A program made the translations under genes and the position numbers. From contig JAIXSY010000019.1 in NCBI GenBank assembly GCA_027484445.1, positions 116,628-180,627 on the forward strand: 64,000 nucleotides of DNA, given 5' to 3'. The notes under the pieces are model-generated. The model made no database searches and had not been told where the DNA came from. It was given only the letters and a program-made list of their open reading frames with translations. Positions 1-8,972 of the stretch are shown here, in pieces (position 1 is the first letter of the stretch; the number at the start of each line of letters is the position of its first letter). The stretch comes from Verrucomicrobiaceae bacterium. GTDB lineage: Bacteria; Verrucomicrobiota; Verrucomicrobiia; Verrucomicrobiales; Verrucomicrobiaceae.

Positions 1-624
1 ATTGCATTCCTGAAGAAGGAAGGGGTTCGTCAGGTGGTCATGGTCGGTCAGATTGCTCCGAAGAATCTCTTCGATCTGATGCCAGACTTGCGCACGCTAC
101 TGATGCTGGCCAAGCTCAAGCAGCGCAATGCCGAGACCTTGTTTGGTGCCATCGCAGAGGAGCTTTTGAAAGACGAGATCACCTTGCTGCCTGCTACCAC
201 ATTTTTGGAGGATCTGATGCCCTCTGCCGGACATGTCGCTGGGCCTTCACTCAAGAAGAGGCGTTGGGAAGATGCTGAATATGGCTTTAAAATTGCCAAA
301 GAAACCAGCCGACTCGACATCGGACAAACGGTGGTCGTCAAAAATGGAACGGTGCTCGCTGTAGAAGCCTTCGAGGGCACTAACGCAGCGGTGAAGCGTG
401 GAGGTGAGATGGGCAAAGGAGCTGCTACCATGGTGAAAGTCTCCAAGCCAGGTCAGGACATGCGCTTTGATGTTCCGGTAGTGGGTCCTGATACGATTCG
501 AAATGCGGCAGAATCAGGGGTTGATGTGATTGCGGTGGAGGCTGGAAAAACACTCTTGCTAGGCCGTGAGGAACTGATGAGTGAATGTCAGCGGTTGAAG
601 ATCAGCCTCGTCGCTGTGCAATGA
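1..624 (+). CDS. lpxI: UDP-2,3-diacylglucosamine pyrophosphatase LpxI, 5'-truncated by window edge
   Basis: The frame is open from base 1, so the N-terminus lies outside the window; 207 residues are visible against about 270-285 for the family, so roughly 65-75 are missing. LpxI hydrolyses UDP-2,3-diacylglucosamine to lipid X, an early cytoplasmic step of lipid A synthesis used by bacteria that lack LpxH. The C-terminal half carries the family's recognisable core, AVEAFEGTNAAVKRGG followed by a GAATMVKV segment and VGPDTI...GVDVIAVEAGKTLLL near the end. The visible part is all sequence-based; the function follows from the family. waaA at 48.4 kb is another lipid A/core gene, consistent with an LPS-bearing outer membrane. 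An in-frame ATG at 34 is internal, not a start. Confidence 0.88.
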   Translation: MAFLKKEGVRQVVMVGQIAPKNLFDLMPDLRTLLMLAKLKQRNAETLFGAIAEELLKDEITLLPATTFLEDLMPSAGHVAGPSLKKRRWEDAEYGFKIAKETSRLDIGQTVVVKNGTVLAVEAFEGTNAAVKRGGEMGKGAATMVKVSKPGQDMRFDVPVVGPDTIRNAAESGVDVIAVEAGKTLLLGREELMSECQRLKISLVAVQ

Positions 625-756
625 TCCTAGCCCTTTGCGGCCAGGGATTATTTTTTGAAAACTGCGGTTATGCCTTGATTTAAAAGGCGGAGTTATGAAA
701 AAATGAGCGCTTCCCGTCGTCTGCGGGTCTTATAGTGTCCATCATAACCAACCCAT

Positions 757-2409
757 ATGTTACTTACTGCAATTAAAATGAAACTGGCAGCGCTAGTCGC
801 TGTCGCCGGCATTGACACCGCCGAGATGAGCAACCCGAGTTCAGACCTCGTGTCAGCTCTGCAGAGTCTAGCCAACGATCAAGCTGCTGCCCAAAAAGCT
901 GTTCAGGAAAAGACCGCAGGTCCCGACGTCAACAAAGCCTTCAATGATGCTCTGGTCAAAATTCGTGAGCTCGTTTCCAAGAACGACAAAGACGCCCAAT
1001 ACGTGCTGGCTCACTGGGGCGTGCTGAGCAACAGCAACGTCGCTGAAATTGTCGATCTCTATCGCAAAGCTGCTTCCCAGGGACAAGTGCTCGCCAAGGT
1101 CGAACTCGCCCAGGTTTTGCTTCAAGCTTTCCCGCAGGATCAAGAGAGAGTCAAAGAGGCCGTGCAACTCATCCAAGATGCTGAAGCCGCAAACAACAAG
1201 CTCGCTCGTCGTCTCCTTGCGAATCTTAGCCTCTCCGGTGCACCCAATGTCGGCATCCAGCAAGATGTCAACAAAGCACGCACGTTGCTGGAAAAAGGCA
1301 GCAGTGAAGGTGATGGGGAGGCCACTTTAGGCCTCAGTCAGCTGTATGCTGCAGGAGTTCCTGGCCTACCCAAAGATGATCAAAAGTCCTTGGATTACTT
1401 GATCAAGGCAACTGAGCAAAAAAACGCTGTCGCGATGAGCACTTATGCAGCTCGTCTTTTCAATGGCGATCCAGAAGGTGGCACCGCAAAGCCACTGGTG
1501 AAGAAAGATCCGGCCAAAGCGATGAAGATGTTTGAAGACGCCTCGACTAACGGTTTTGCAGCAGCAAGCCGTCTGTTGGGTGCCATTTATGAGCAAGGTC
1601 TGGGTGGCAACGCGCAGGACTTGAAGAAAGCAGTCGAATACTACACCAAGGCTGCCAATGGCAACGATGCTGCCGCTTTGTTCCGTCTGGGCAACTACTT
1701 CGAGAGTGGCCTTCGCAATGGAACCGATGAAAAGGCAGAAGTCATCGTCCAGCCTAACGCCAAAAGCGCACTCGACCTGTATCGCATGGCAGCCCAAAAT
1801 GGTTCCGCGGAAGCCTTCTACAATGTCGGCGTTTATTACGAAAATGGCACTGTGGTGGACAAGGATCTGGAAAAAGCATTCACCTTCCTGTTGCGTGCTG
1901 CGAATTCCGGAATCACTCAGGCTCAGTTCCGTCTGGCTGGTTTGTATCAGCAGGGTGGTGGCACTCAGCAGGACAGCGTTGCTGCGATGGCTTGGTTCCA
2001 GCGCGCTGCAAACGCCAATTTTGCTCCTGCCCAGATTGCTCTTGGCCAAATGTTTGAAACCGGCACAGGTCTTGGAGGCCCCGATTATACAGCGGCTGCC
2101 AGTCAGTACGAATTGGCTGCTGAGCAGGGTGTGCCCCTGGCCATGCTGCGTTTGGCTAGCCTGAATGAGCGTGGTCTGACCAGCATCAAAGATGGCAAGC
2201 CTACGCCCAATTTGTCTCGTGCCTATGCCTATGCTCTTCTTGCGGTGGATGCTTCCAGCAATGCAGATCTTGCGGTTCGCTATCGCGACGAGCTCAAGAA
2301 AAACATGAAGTCGGATGAAATCGCTGAAGGCGACAAAATCTACGCGACCAAGAAAAAAACGTCTGAGCCTGCGGAGGACAAATCCCCCAAAGGTGCTAGC
2401 AAAAAATAA
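757..2409 (+). CDS. Sel1-repeat (SLR) protein
   Basis: A 550-residue protein made of tandem Sel1-like helical hairpins: the pattern A..Y..AA..G...A...LG..Y..G recurs from about residue 70 to residue 510, for example AVEYYTKAANGNDAAALFRLG and ALDLYRMAAQNGSAEAFYNVG. SLR proteins are scaffolds for protein-protein contacts, often in envelope or signalling complexes; no partner can be read here. The tail is lysine-rich and ends KGASKK. The N-terminus has only a short hydrophobic stretch (about residues 9-18), so export is uncertain. A second ATG seven codons in is an alternative start. A strong terminator follows at 2472, so it is probably the last gene of its transcript. Confidence 0.85.
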   Translation: MLLTAIKMKLAALVAVAGIDTAEMSNPSSDLVSALQSLANDQAAAQKAVQEKTAGPDVNKAFNDALVKIRELVSKNDKDAQYVLAHWGVLSNSNVAEIVDLYRKAASQGQVLAKVELAQVLLQAFPQDQERVKEAVQLIQDAEAANNKLARRLLANLSLSGAPNVGIQQDVNKARTLLEKGSSEGDGEATLGLSQLYAAGVPGLPKDDQKSLDYLIKATEQKNAVAMSTYAARLFNGDPEGGTAKPLVKKDPAKAMKMFEDASTNGFAAASRLLGAIYEQGLGGNAQDLKKAVEYYTKAANGNDAAALFRLGNYFESGLRNGTDEKAEVIVQPNAKSALDLYRMAAQNGSAEAFYNVGVYYENGTVVDKDLEKAFTFLLRAANSGITQAQFRLAGLYQQGGGTQQDSVAAMAWFQRAANANFAPAQIALGQMFETGTGLGGPDYTAAASQYELAAEQGVPLAMLRLASLNERGLTSIKDGKPTPNLSRAYAYALLAVDASSNADLAVRYRDELKKNMKSDEIAEGDKIYATKKKTSEPAEDKSPKGASKK

Positions 2410-2471
2410 GCATCAATCCGCTTCAGTTTTTCCATAAAATAGCTTGTCAAAACAAGCTTCGACTCTAATCT

Positions 2472-2505
2472 CCGGCTCCCCAAAAGTGGGGAGCCGGTTT
2501 TCTTT
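2472..2505 (+). terminator. Rho-independent terminator after the Sel1-repeat gene
   Basis: Ten-base-pair perfect stem, CCGGCTCCCC (2472-2481) with GGGGAGCCGG (2488-2497), six-base loop, then TTTTCTTT. It lies 62 bases after the Sel1 stop codon and just before the tRNA gene, separating the two transcripts. Confidence 0.9.
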
Positions 2506-2507
2506 CC

Positions 2508-2583
2508 GGGGCATTAGCTCAGTTGGTAGAGCGTCTCAATGGCATTGAGAAGGTCAGCGGTTCGAATCCGCTATGCTCCACCA
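2508..2583 (+). tRNA. tRNA-Ala (anticodon GGC)
   Basis: Full cloverleaf is readable. The acceptor stem GGGGCAT pairs with ATGCTCC (one G-U), the D-arm holds AGCTCAGTTGGTAGAGC, the anticodon stem TCTCA/TGAGA encloses loop ATGGCAT with GGC at the anticodon, and the T-arm has GCGGTTCGAATCCGC. The discriminator is A (2580) and CCA is encoded (2581-2583). The tRNA starts immediately after the Sel1 terminator. Confidence 0.97.
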
Positions 2584-2709
2584 AACGGCATCAGCGCAAA
2601 GCCAGCCTCCCTCTGAGTCTCGAAGGTAGCTTCACCGGTGAATTGCATTCACTTTTAATTTGGCTGATAGGAGTCAGGGAAAGACCCATCCTCTAGCATC
2701 AAGATCCAA

Positions 2710-4305
2710 GTGAGCGCCCATCGACAAACTGCACCCTCCCGCCAGCCATCATTCTTCAGCCGCCTTGTGGCAAGCCTGAAAAAAATCTTGGGTTTGTCAG
2801 CTGCACAACCGGTAGATGCGGACCAAGTCGAATCTAAGCAACGTTCAATTGCGTCAGATCGGCCTCCTTTTCGTGACAGACAGCGTCGTCGAGAGACAGA
2901 GGGTCCGATTCCGGAAGGAGCGCGTCCTCGCGGAGTACAGCGCGAGCGTTCTGGACGTCGTGATTTTCGTCGAGGTGAAGAGAGTGGTGCTACACGCAGG
3001 GAACGTGGCGGCGATCCACGGCGCGAACGGACTGCAGAAAAGCGAGCGCCGATTCAAAACTTCGAACTTCTTCCACCGCCACCTGCCCCGCCGATTCCAG
3101 AAGGTCCCTATCCAGAAGCCTTTCAAGTTCTGGGTCTTTCTGATGCAGTCTTGGCGGCTATCCGTGAGACGGGATACACCACGCCCACAGAAATTCAGCA
3201 GCGAGCCATTCCCGTGGTTTTGGAGGGTCGTGATGTCATTGGTGCTTCTCAGACAGGCACGGGTAAGACAGCAGCCTTTGCGCTGCCTTCCATCAGTCGC
3301 TTAGGCGCGCCTGCGGGTTTCCGCTGTCTTGTGCTAGAGCCCACTCGTGAGCTGGCATTGCAAGTGGTGGAGCAGTTTGAAAAATACGGCAAGCACTCTG
3401 GGCTTCGCATTTTGGCCGTGTATGGAGGAGTGGGTTATGAAAAGCAGCGCAAAGCTCTTCAGCAAGGTGTGGATGTTGTGGTGGCGACGCCAGGTCGTTT
3501 GTTAGACTTCATGCAGGATGGGACGGCGGATCTGAATGGCTTGGAAGTCCTGGTGCTCGACGAGGTGGATCGCATGCTTGACATGGGTTTCTTGCCTGAC
3601 GTCCGGCGGATTGTCGAACGCACGCCGAAGACGCGGCAGACTTTATTTTTCTCTGCTACCATGCCGCCGCAGATCAAGAGCTTGGCGGACTTTGCCCTCA
3701 AAGATCCGATGAGTGTAGAGGTTGGCATTCGTTTTTCACCGGCTGAAACGGTCAGCCACTACATGTATCCAGTGGCTAGTGATCAGCGTGAAGAACTTCT
3801 GCTCGCTATCCTGAAACAGACGCACTTCAACAGCTTGATGGTCTTCACACGCACGAAGGCACAGGCGGATCAGCTTTACTCTTCTTTGAAGCAGAGCGGT
3901 GAGTACAAGGTGGCGGTGATGCATTCCGACATCAGTCAAAAAGAACGTGAGCGTGCGCTCAAAGGCTTCCGCGATGGTGAATTTGAGATGATTGTCGCGA
4001 CAGATCTCGCAGCCCGTGGTTTGGACATCAGCGGCGTGACGCATGTGATCAATTACATGGTGCCAGAGAATTCCGAAGATTATGTGCACCGTATTGGACG
4101 CACGGGTCGCGCGCAAAAAGAGGGGGATGCCTACACGCTCTTTTCTGCCGAAGAATTGCCTTATGTGTCCAGCATTGAGCGCCTGATCAATCAGAAGATC
4201 GAACGCAAGAAGCTGGAAGGCTTTGCTTACAAATACACTACGGTGCTGGACGAAGAAGACAAAGCGCGCGCCATCTTGCATGGTCGCAAGAAGAAGCGCC
4301 GCTGA
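2710..4305 (+). CDS. DEAD-box ATP-dependent RNA helicase, RhlE-like
   Basis: A 531-residue helicase with all core motifs: Q motif near residue 160, motif I ASQTGTGKT (179-187), PTRELA (211-216), TPGR (260-263), motif II, SAT (315-317), ARGLD, and HRIGRTGRA. Motif II reads DEVD (284-287) instead of DEAD. RhlE-type helicases remodel rRNA and mRNA during ribosome maturation and decay; that role is inferred from the family. Residues about 45-115 are a basic, arginine-rich, low-complexity tail, which in this family usually drives RNA binding; here it is N-terminal, with a short RKKKRR end at the C-terminus. The start is a GTG without a clear ribosome binding site, so the exact N-terminus is uncertain. 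Confidence 0.93.
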   Translation: MSAHRQTAPSRQPSFFSRLVASLKKILGLSAAQPVDADQVESKQRSIASDRPPFRDRQRRRETEGPIPEGARPRGVQRERSGRRDFRRGEESGATRRERGGDPRRERTAEKRAPIQNFELLPPPPAPPIPEGPYPEAFQVLGLSDAVLAAIRETGYTTPTEIQQRAIPVVLEGRDVIGASQTGTGKTAAFALPSISRLGAPAGFRCLVLEPTRELALQVVEQFEKYGKHSGLRILAVYGGVGYEKQRKALQQGVDVVVATPGRLLDFMQDGTADLNGLEVLVLDEVDRMLDMGFLPDVRRIVERTPKTRQTLFFSATMPPQIKSLADFALKDPMSVEVGIRFSPAETVSHYMYPVASDQREELLLAILKQTHFNSLMVFTRTKAQADQLYSSLKQSGEYKVAVMHSDISQKERERALKGFRDGEFEMIVATDLAARGLDISGVTHVINYMVPENSEDYVHRIGRTGRAQKEGDAYTLFSAEELPYVSSIERLINQKIERKKLEGFAYKYTTVLDEEDKARAILHGRKKKRR

Positions 4306-4332
4306 GTTTTCGCTGATGACTTAGAGTGGGCT

Positions 4333-5895
4333 TTAGAGCAGCCGCGCGGCCGCCTCGGCAAGGGGGCTGCGCTCTCCTTTGCTTAGCGGCACATGGGCAG
4401 CGAAGGGCTGTCCGCGCATCCGTTGGCGGGTGTAAACGAGGCCGTTGCTGCGACTGTCCACGTAGGGGTTGTCGATTTGGGCAGGATCGCCGACGAGTAC
4501 CAGCTTTGATCCACGTGACATGCGCGTGACGACGGTCTTGGCTTCGAGTGGGGTGAGCTGCTGAGCTTCATCCAGGACAAAGAAACGATCAGGAATGCTG
4601 CGACCACGGATGTAGCATAGGGCTTCAATCTCAATGACGCCTTGCTGGATCAGTGGGTCATACGGTGCTGCGGCTTCGGCAGGAGAAGGTGTGTCTGGCA
4701 AGAACCGATTTTTCTTTCGTTGGGGGCCTTGATGATTGTCCACGGGGCGCATCAAGAGATCGAGCGCGTCATAGACCGGCTGTAGCCAAGGCCGCATTTT
4801 TTCTTGCAGCGAACCGGGTAGGAAACCGACCGTTTGCCCCATGGCAACGATGGGACGACTGACGGTCAGTCCGTTGTAGATTCTGCCGAACACTTGAGAG
4901 AGCCCTGCCGCGACGGCGAGTAAGGTTTTTCCAGTGCCAGCCTGACCATAACAGGTCACGAGACTGATCTCAGGGTCCAGCAGAGCATCCAGCAGGCAGG
5001 TTTGCCCAAGGTTCATGGGCTTCACGGCACGACCTTGGCCTACTTTGATCGACTCGGGGGTGTGCAGCAGTCGCGCCAATTCACCTTGGCTGTTGATCTT
5101 GGCAGGCATGGAGGCTTTTTCTCCAGCGGTGAGCAGTGCGTATTCGTTGACCGCGATGTCTCCGAGTCGGTGGGCAGGAAGCGTCAGTTTGCCACTGCTG
5201 GCGAAGCGTTGAAGCTCATGATTGCTGACTTCGATCCTGGCGATTTCAAAGTTGGATACTTCGCGCGGTTCGACCTTGTCGTTGAGGTAATCTTCACACT
5301 CTATGCCCACGGCTCGTGCCTTGAGCTGCATGTTGATGTCCTTGCTGACAAGAATCACGGGTGGCTGAACCAGCTCACGTAGCTGCAGAACACAGGCGAT
5401 GATGCGGTGGTCGGTCTTTTCGCTGCCGGGGAAGATGCGCTCAAACTCGCGCACGGAGGCGAGGCTGCGCGCTGCTTCGGGGTCATAGGTGACCAGCTTC
5501 AAAAGACCGCCGCCATCCGTTTTGACTCCGTCCATGATGCAGGCACCTGGTGCCGAAAAGGCCTTCATGAGCGCACGATGCACTTCGCGTGCGTTGGCAC
5601 CACGTTCGGTCATCTCATTTTTGAAGCGGTCCAGCTCACTGAGTACATCCACAGGGATGCACAGGGTATGCTCTGCGAATTTATGAATGCATCCTGGATC
5701 ATGCAGCAGGACATTGGTGTCCAAGATGAAGGTCTTCGTGCCGACAGGCATGGCCGAGTGGCGGTGGCTAGCAGGAGCTTTGCGCCTGCTTTTCGCCGAT
5801 GGTGGGCGGGGAGGAGTGGCGGGAGAGATGGAGTCGAGCTCGAGCGGGTTGATGATCGTGGGGGCGATGTTGGCGGTCTGTTCGTCTCGGTCCAT
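4333..5895 (-). CDS. PhoH family ATPase with N-terminal PIN domain
   Basis: From the chosen ATG at 5895 the protein has 520 residues. The N-terminal third is a PIN nuclease domain beginning TKTFILDTNVLLHDP; the C-terminal half is a PhoH ATPase with Walker A GQAGTGKT and Walker B VLDEAQQL followed by VLVGDPAQID. PIN-PhoH proteins (PhoH2 type) are described as RNA unwinding and cleaving proteins. The longest frame reaches 6069, but its first 58 residues are not family-like; MPVGTKTF, a few dozen residues further in, is another possible start. It converges on the helicase gene (27-bp gap) and is divergent from miaB. Confidence 0.9.
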   Translation of the reverse strand: MDRDEQTANIAPTIINPLELDSISPATPPRPPSAKSRRKAPASHRHSAMPVGTKTFILDTNVLLHDPGCIHKFAEHTLCIPVDVLSELDRFKNEMTERGANAREVHRALMKAFSAPGACIMDGVKTDGGGLLKLVTYDPEAARSLASVREFERIFPGSEKTDHRIIACVLQLRELVQPPVILVSKDINMQLKARAVGIECEDYLNDKVEPREVSNFEIARIEVSNHELQRFASSGKLTLPAHRLGDIAVNEYALLTAGEKASMPAKINSQGELARLLHTPESIKVGQGRAVKPMNLGQTCLLDALLDPEISLVTCYGQAGTGKTLLAVAAGLSQVFGRIYNGLTVSRPIVAMGQTVGFLPGSLQEKMRPWLQPVYDALDLLMRPVDNHQGPQRKKNRFLPDTPSPAEAAAPYDPLIQQGVIEIEALCYIRGRSIPDRFFVLDEAQQLTPLEAKTVVTRMSRGSKLVLVGDPAQIDNPYVDSRSNGLVYTRQRMRGQPFAAHVPLSKGERSPLAEAAARLL

Positions 5896-6072
5896 GGTGG
5901 TTAAGGTTGGAGGCCTACCCGTGGGAAAGTGTTGATCTGCACCTCGGGAAGGCAATAAACCTCTTGGCGCTGATAGCGTGCCAAGAATGCCCTTCCACGT
6001 TCTAATTCTTGTGAGCGACTCACGGGTATGAGATGAGGCTGTCAAAGATTGCACCTGCCCACAAGCCATTTA

Positions 6073-6096
6073 TTCACAAGAGGTGTTTTTTGTGAA
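6073..6096. promoter_or_regulatory. Short inverted repeat between divergent phoH and miaB
   Basis: TTCACAA (6073-6079) and TTGTGAA (6090-6096) form a perfect 7-bp inverted repeat with a 10-base spacer inside the 295-base phoH-miaB intergenic region. The half-sites are the same words as in a Rex operator but face the opposite way, so it is not a standard Rex site. It may be a hairpin or an operator for another regulator. No convincing sigma-70 hexamers were found in the rest of this region. Confidence 0.3.
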
Positions 6097-6190
6097 CAAG
6101 CGGTGCGCAGGGCCATCATGCACCTCGACATGCTTGTGCAGGCTGTCTTGTCTTCCTGGCAAAGTCGCCTACAGTCCAGATCCCCTCCCC

Positions 6191-7552
6191 ATGCCCCGCG
6201 TTTACATCAAGACTTATGGCTGCCAAATGAACGAGCGCGACACTGAGCAAGTGTCGCAGATGTTCGTCGAGCGTGGCTACACCATGACCCGCACGGATGA
6301 AGATGCCGATGTGGTTTTGATCAACACCTGTTCGGTGCGCGATCAGGCAGAGCAGAAGGCTGTTGGCAAAATGGGCATGGTGCGGCGTCGGCGCATTCCT
6401 TTGGTCACTGGATTCATGGGCTGCATGGCGCAGAGTCGAGGCTCCGAGTTGGTGGATAAAGTCAGCGTCGATCTTGTGGTGGGCACGCAAAAGTATCACC
6501 GCGTGGTGGACTACGTGGATGAGATCATCCGTGCGAAAGAGCAGCGCCTGATGGATGAAGAGCGCTTTTCCATCGTGGACATTGATGAGGAAGAAGCCAG
6601 CCAGAACACGATCCGTGATCACACGCTGAAGGAGAAGCAGGGAGCTGCCTTTGTCAGCATCATGCAGGGCTGCAACATGAAGTGTACCTTTTGCATTGTG
6701 CCTTACACCCGTGGCAGCGAGAGAGGTCGCCCCATCGCAGACATCGTGGAGGAGGTTCGCCGCCTTGCTGATCGTGGTGTGAAGGAGGTGACGTTGCTCG
6801 GCCAGATTGTGAATCTCTACGGTCGCCATGAGTTCCCGATGCTGGATGGGAAGAGCCCCTTTGTGCAGCTGCTGGAGGCAGTGCATGAGGTGCCTGGGAT
6901 CGAGCGCATTCGCTTCACCAGCCCGCATCCGATTGGCTACAAAAAGGACCTGATTGAGGCCTTCACCTACCTGCCCAAACTCTGCGAGCATGTGCATCTG
7001 CCGGTGCAAAGCGGCAGCGATGAGATCTTGAAAAAGATGCACCGCCCTTACAGCGCTGCGAAGTTCACCGAACTCGTGGAACGCATCCGTGCCGCGCGCC
7101 CTGGCATAGCTGTCACTACCGATGTGATCGTGGGTTTCCCCGGCGAGACGGAGAAGCATTACCTGGAGACGCGCGAGATGTTTGATCGGCTGAAGTTCGA
7201 CAATGCCTTCATCTTTCGTTATTCGAAGCGCCGTGGCACACCGGCAGCCGAGATGGCGGATGAGATTCAGGTCAGCGAAAAAGAAAAGGAGCGGCGCAAT
7301 CAGGATCTATTGGCCCTGGTGAATGGGCATGCCTACCCACGGTATCAGGAACTGATCGGTCAGCGGGTGGAAATCCTGTGCGAAGGGCCGAGCAAGACGA
7401 ACGAGTCACGCCTGACTGGCCGCACGCGGACCAATCGCATCGTCGTCTTTGAGGGCAACCCTGAGCGCCACACAGGTGAGATCTTTGAGGTCAATGTCAC
7501 CCATTGGGCGAATTTCACCCTCTTCGGTGATCCTGTGCTGTCTGGCGATTGA
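6191..7552 (+). CDS. miaB: tRNA-2-methylthio-N6-dimethylallyladenosine synthase MiaB
   Basis: Radical SAM methylthiotransferase that converts i6A to ms2i6A at position 37 of tRNAs reading U-starting codons. The ATG at 6191 gives MPRVYIKTYGCQMN, the family N-terminus with the first auxiliary-cluster cysteine; the frame extends upstream to 6083 but without similarity. The other UPF0004 cysteines are in INTCSVRD and GCMAQ. The radical SAM cluster motif is CNMKCTFCIVP, followed by the usual RGSERGRP. The C-terminal about 70 residues form a TRAM domain (EILCEGPSK...GRTRTNRIVVF). One departure: the usual GQNVN box reads GQIVN here. About 453 residues, normal for the family. Confidence 0.96.
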   Translation: MPRVYIKTYGCQMNERDTEQVSQMFVERGYTMTRTDEDADVVLINTCSVRDQAEQKAVGKMGMVRRRRIPLVTGFMGCMAQSRGSELVDKVSVDLVVGTQKYHRVVDYVDEIIRAKEQRLMDEERFSIVDIDEEEASQNTIRDHTLKEKQGAAFVSIMQGCNMKCTFCIVPYTRGSERGRPIADIVEEVRRLADRGVKEVTLLGQIVNLYGRHEFPMLDGKSPFVQLLEAVHEVPGIERIRFTSPHPIGYKKDLIEAFTYLPKLCEHVHLPVQSGSDEILKKMHRPYSAAKFTELVERIRAARPGIAVTTDVIVGFPGETEKHYLETREMFDRLKFDNAFIFRYSKRRGTPAAEMADEIQVSEKEKERRNQDLLALVNGHAYPRYQELIGQRVEILCEGPSKTNESRLTGRTRTNRIVVFEGNPERHTGEIFEVNVTHWANFTLFGDPVLSGD

Positions 7553-7583
7553 ATGAGATTCGTTGACTCGCTTGGGCAGGTGC

Positions 7584-8930
7584 TCATTCGCGGGCTAGCA
7601 GATCTCGGAGCTTTCGTCTCAGGGTGGCGCGGTTCATGTTGAGCGCTGCGGCGAGCCGTGTCGGTTTGTCTTCAAAGCGGGATAGCAGTGTCTCTAGCAT
7701 CTGCTTTTCCACATGAGCCAGCAGAGCATCGTAGTCGGGCCAATCGGTCTCGGGTCCGGTCAGCCGCTGATCCAGCCAGACGTTCAGCGCTCGGCTCAGG
7801 GCGACATCCAGGTGACCACCGGATTCCGTGGCGATGCTGCTGGAGACAGCTTCCGGCAGATGGCGTGGCAAAATGACCGTGCTGCTGCAGATGGCTGCTG
7901 CGTGTTGCATGGCCGTGGCGAGCTCACGAACATTTCCCGGCCAGCCATGAGCTTTGACGCAGGCGAGTGCCTCGGGCGAGAGCACGAGCTCGCGGCCTGG
8001 TGCGGCACGGCCGAGCAGGTAGGCTGCGAGAGCGGGCAGGTCTTCCACCCGCTCGTGCAGCGGCGGCAGAGTCAGCTGCAGGACACCGAGCTGATAGAAC
8101 AGATCCTCACGGAAGCGACCGGCCGCGATCTCCTCGGCGAGGTTGGCTGAACTGGTGGCCAGCAGCCGCGCCTGGTTCGGCCCACCAGCGGTGCTTTGCG
8201 CTCGCATCAGCACGCCTTGCAGGGGCAGGGGCAGGGCTGCGACTTCCTCGATCAGCAGCGATCCTCCTGCCGCGCGGCTCAGGGCCTCTTGCAGTGCTTT
8301 TTCTTGCTCATCGGCAGGCCATTCGTCGGGGCGAAAGGCTGTCAGCTCACGTGTGCTGCGGGCGCTGTTGCGGTGGATGACTTGGGCGGCCAGTGTTTTT
8401 CCACTGCCACGCGGCCCGCAGAGCAGTACAGGTGCATCATTCGCGCAGGCCTGGGCCACGATGGCAAAGGCGCGCTGCATGCCGGGGGCGGCTCCGATCA
8501 TGATGGCCTGCGTGGTTTCGATCGGCGCGGTTGGGGGAGCGGGCGGGGTGCCGCTGGGTGTATTGTCCGCAGTAGGACTTAGCAGACTGCGCAGGCTGGC
8601 CTGCATTTCGGCGAGGTTGAGGGGCTTGAGGAAATAATCTCGTGCTCCAAGGCGCCGTGCCTCCAGGGCATTCTCCAGTGTGCCGTGGGCAGTGATGATG
8701 AGCACCTCAGGCATCTTGGGCAGCTGTCGCATCTCGGCCAGCACCTTCAGGCCACTCATGTCGGGCAGGCCGATGTCCAGCAGCACGAGGTCAAAGCGCT
8801 GCCGTGTGGCTTTGTCTAGCCCACCCTGGCCTGAGGCGGCCACGACAGGCTCAGCCCCCAGTCGGCGGACGACCGTCGCGAGGGCGGCAGCGAGGGCGTA
8901 TTCGTCTTCGATGATCAGGACGCTGGGCAT
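7584..8930 (-). CDS. NtrC-like response regulator lacking the GAFTGA loop
   Basis: Starting at the ATG at 8930 (MPSVLIIEDEYAL), the protein has 448 residues: a receiver domain with phospho-acceptor Asp in LVLLDIGLPD and conserved Lys in DYFLKPL, an AAA+ domain with Walker A GPRGSGKT and a Walker-B-like LLIEEV, then a Fis-type helix-turn-helix (LAAALNMNRATLRRKL) at the C-terminus. The segment between Walker A and B is shortened and carries no GAFTGA motif, the loop that contacts sigma-54. Such regulators usually do not activate sigma-54 promoters, so it probably works as a repressor or with another sigma factor (inference). It is downstream of, and likely co-transcribed with, the histidine kinase. 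Confidence 0.9.
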   Translation of the reverse strand: MPSVLIIEDEYALAAALATVVRRLGAEPVVAASGQGGLDKATRQRFDLVLLDIGLPDMSGLKVLAEMRQLPKMPEVLIITAHGTLENALEARRLGARDYFLKPLNLAEMQASLRSLLSPTADNTPSGTPPAPPTAPIETTQAIMIGAAPGMQRAFAIVAQACANDAPVLLCGPRGSGKTLAAQVIHRNSARSTRELTAFRPDEWPADEQEKALQEALSRAAGGSLLIEEVAALPLPLQGVLMRAQSTAGGPNQARLLATSSANLAEEIAAGRFREDLFYQLGVLQLTLPPLHERVEDLPALAAYLLGRAAPGRELVLSPEALACVKAHGWPGNVRELATAMQHAAAICSSTVILPRHLPEAVSSSIATESGGHLDVALSRALNVWLDQRLTGPETDWPDYDALLAHVEKQMLETLLSRFEDKPTRLAAALNMNRATLRRKLRDLLARE

Positions 8931-8972
8931 GATGGAGGGGCAGAGGGCGTGCAGCTTACGAGGGGAAGGCAA

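Noticed and set aside
625..660. Terminator after lpxI
   Set aside because: A weak hairpin (about 4-5 bp) before a TTATTTTTT run; too poor to call.
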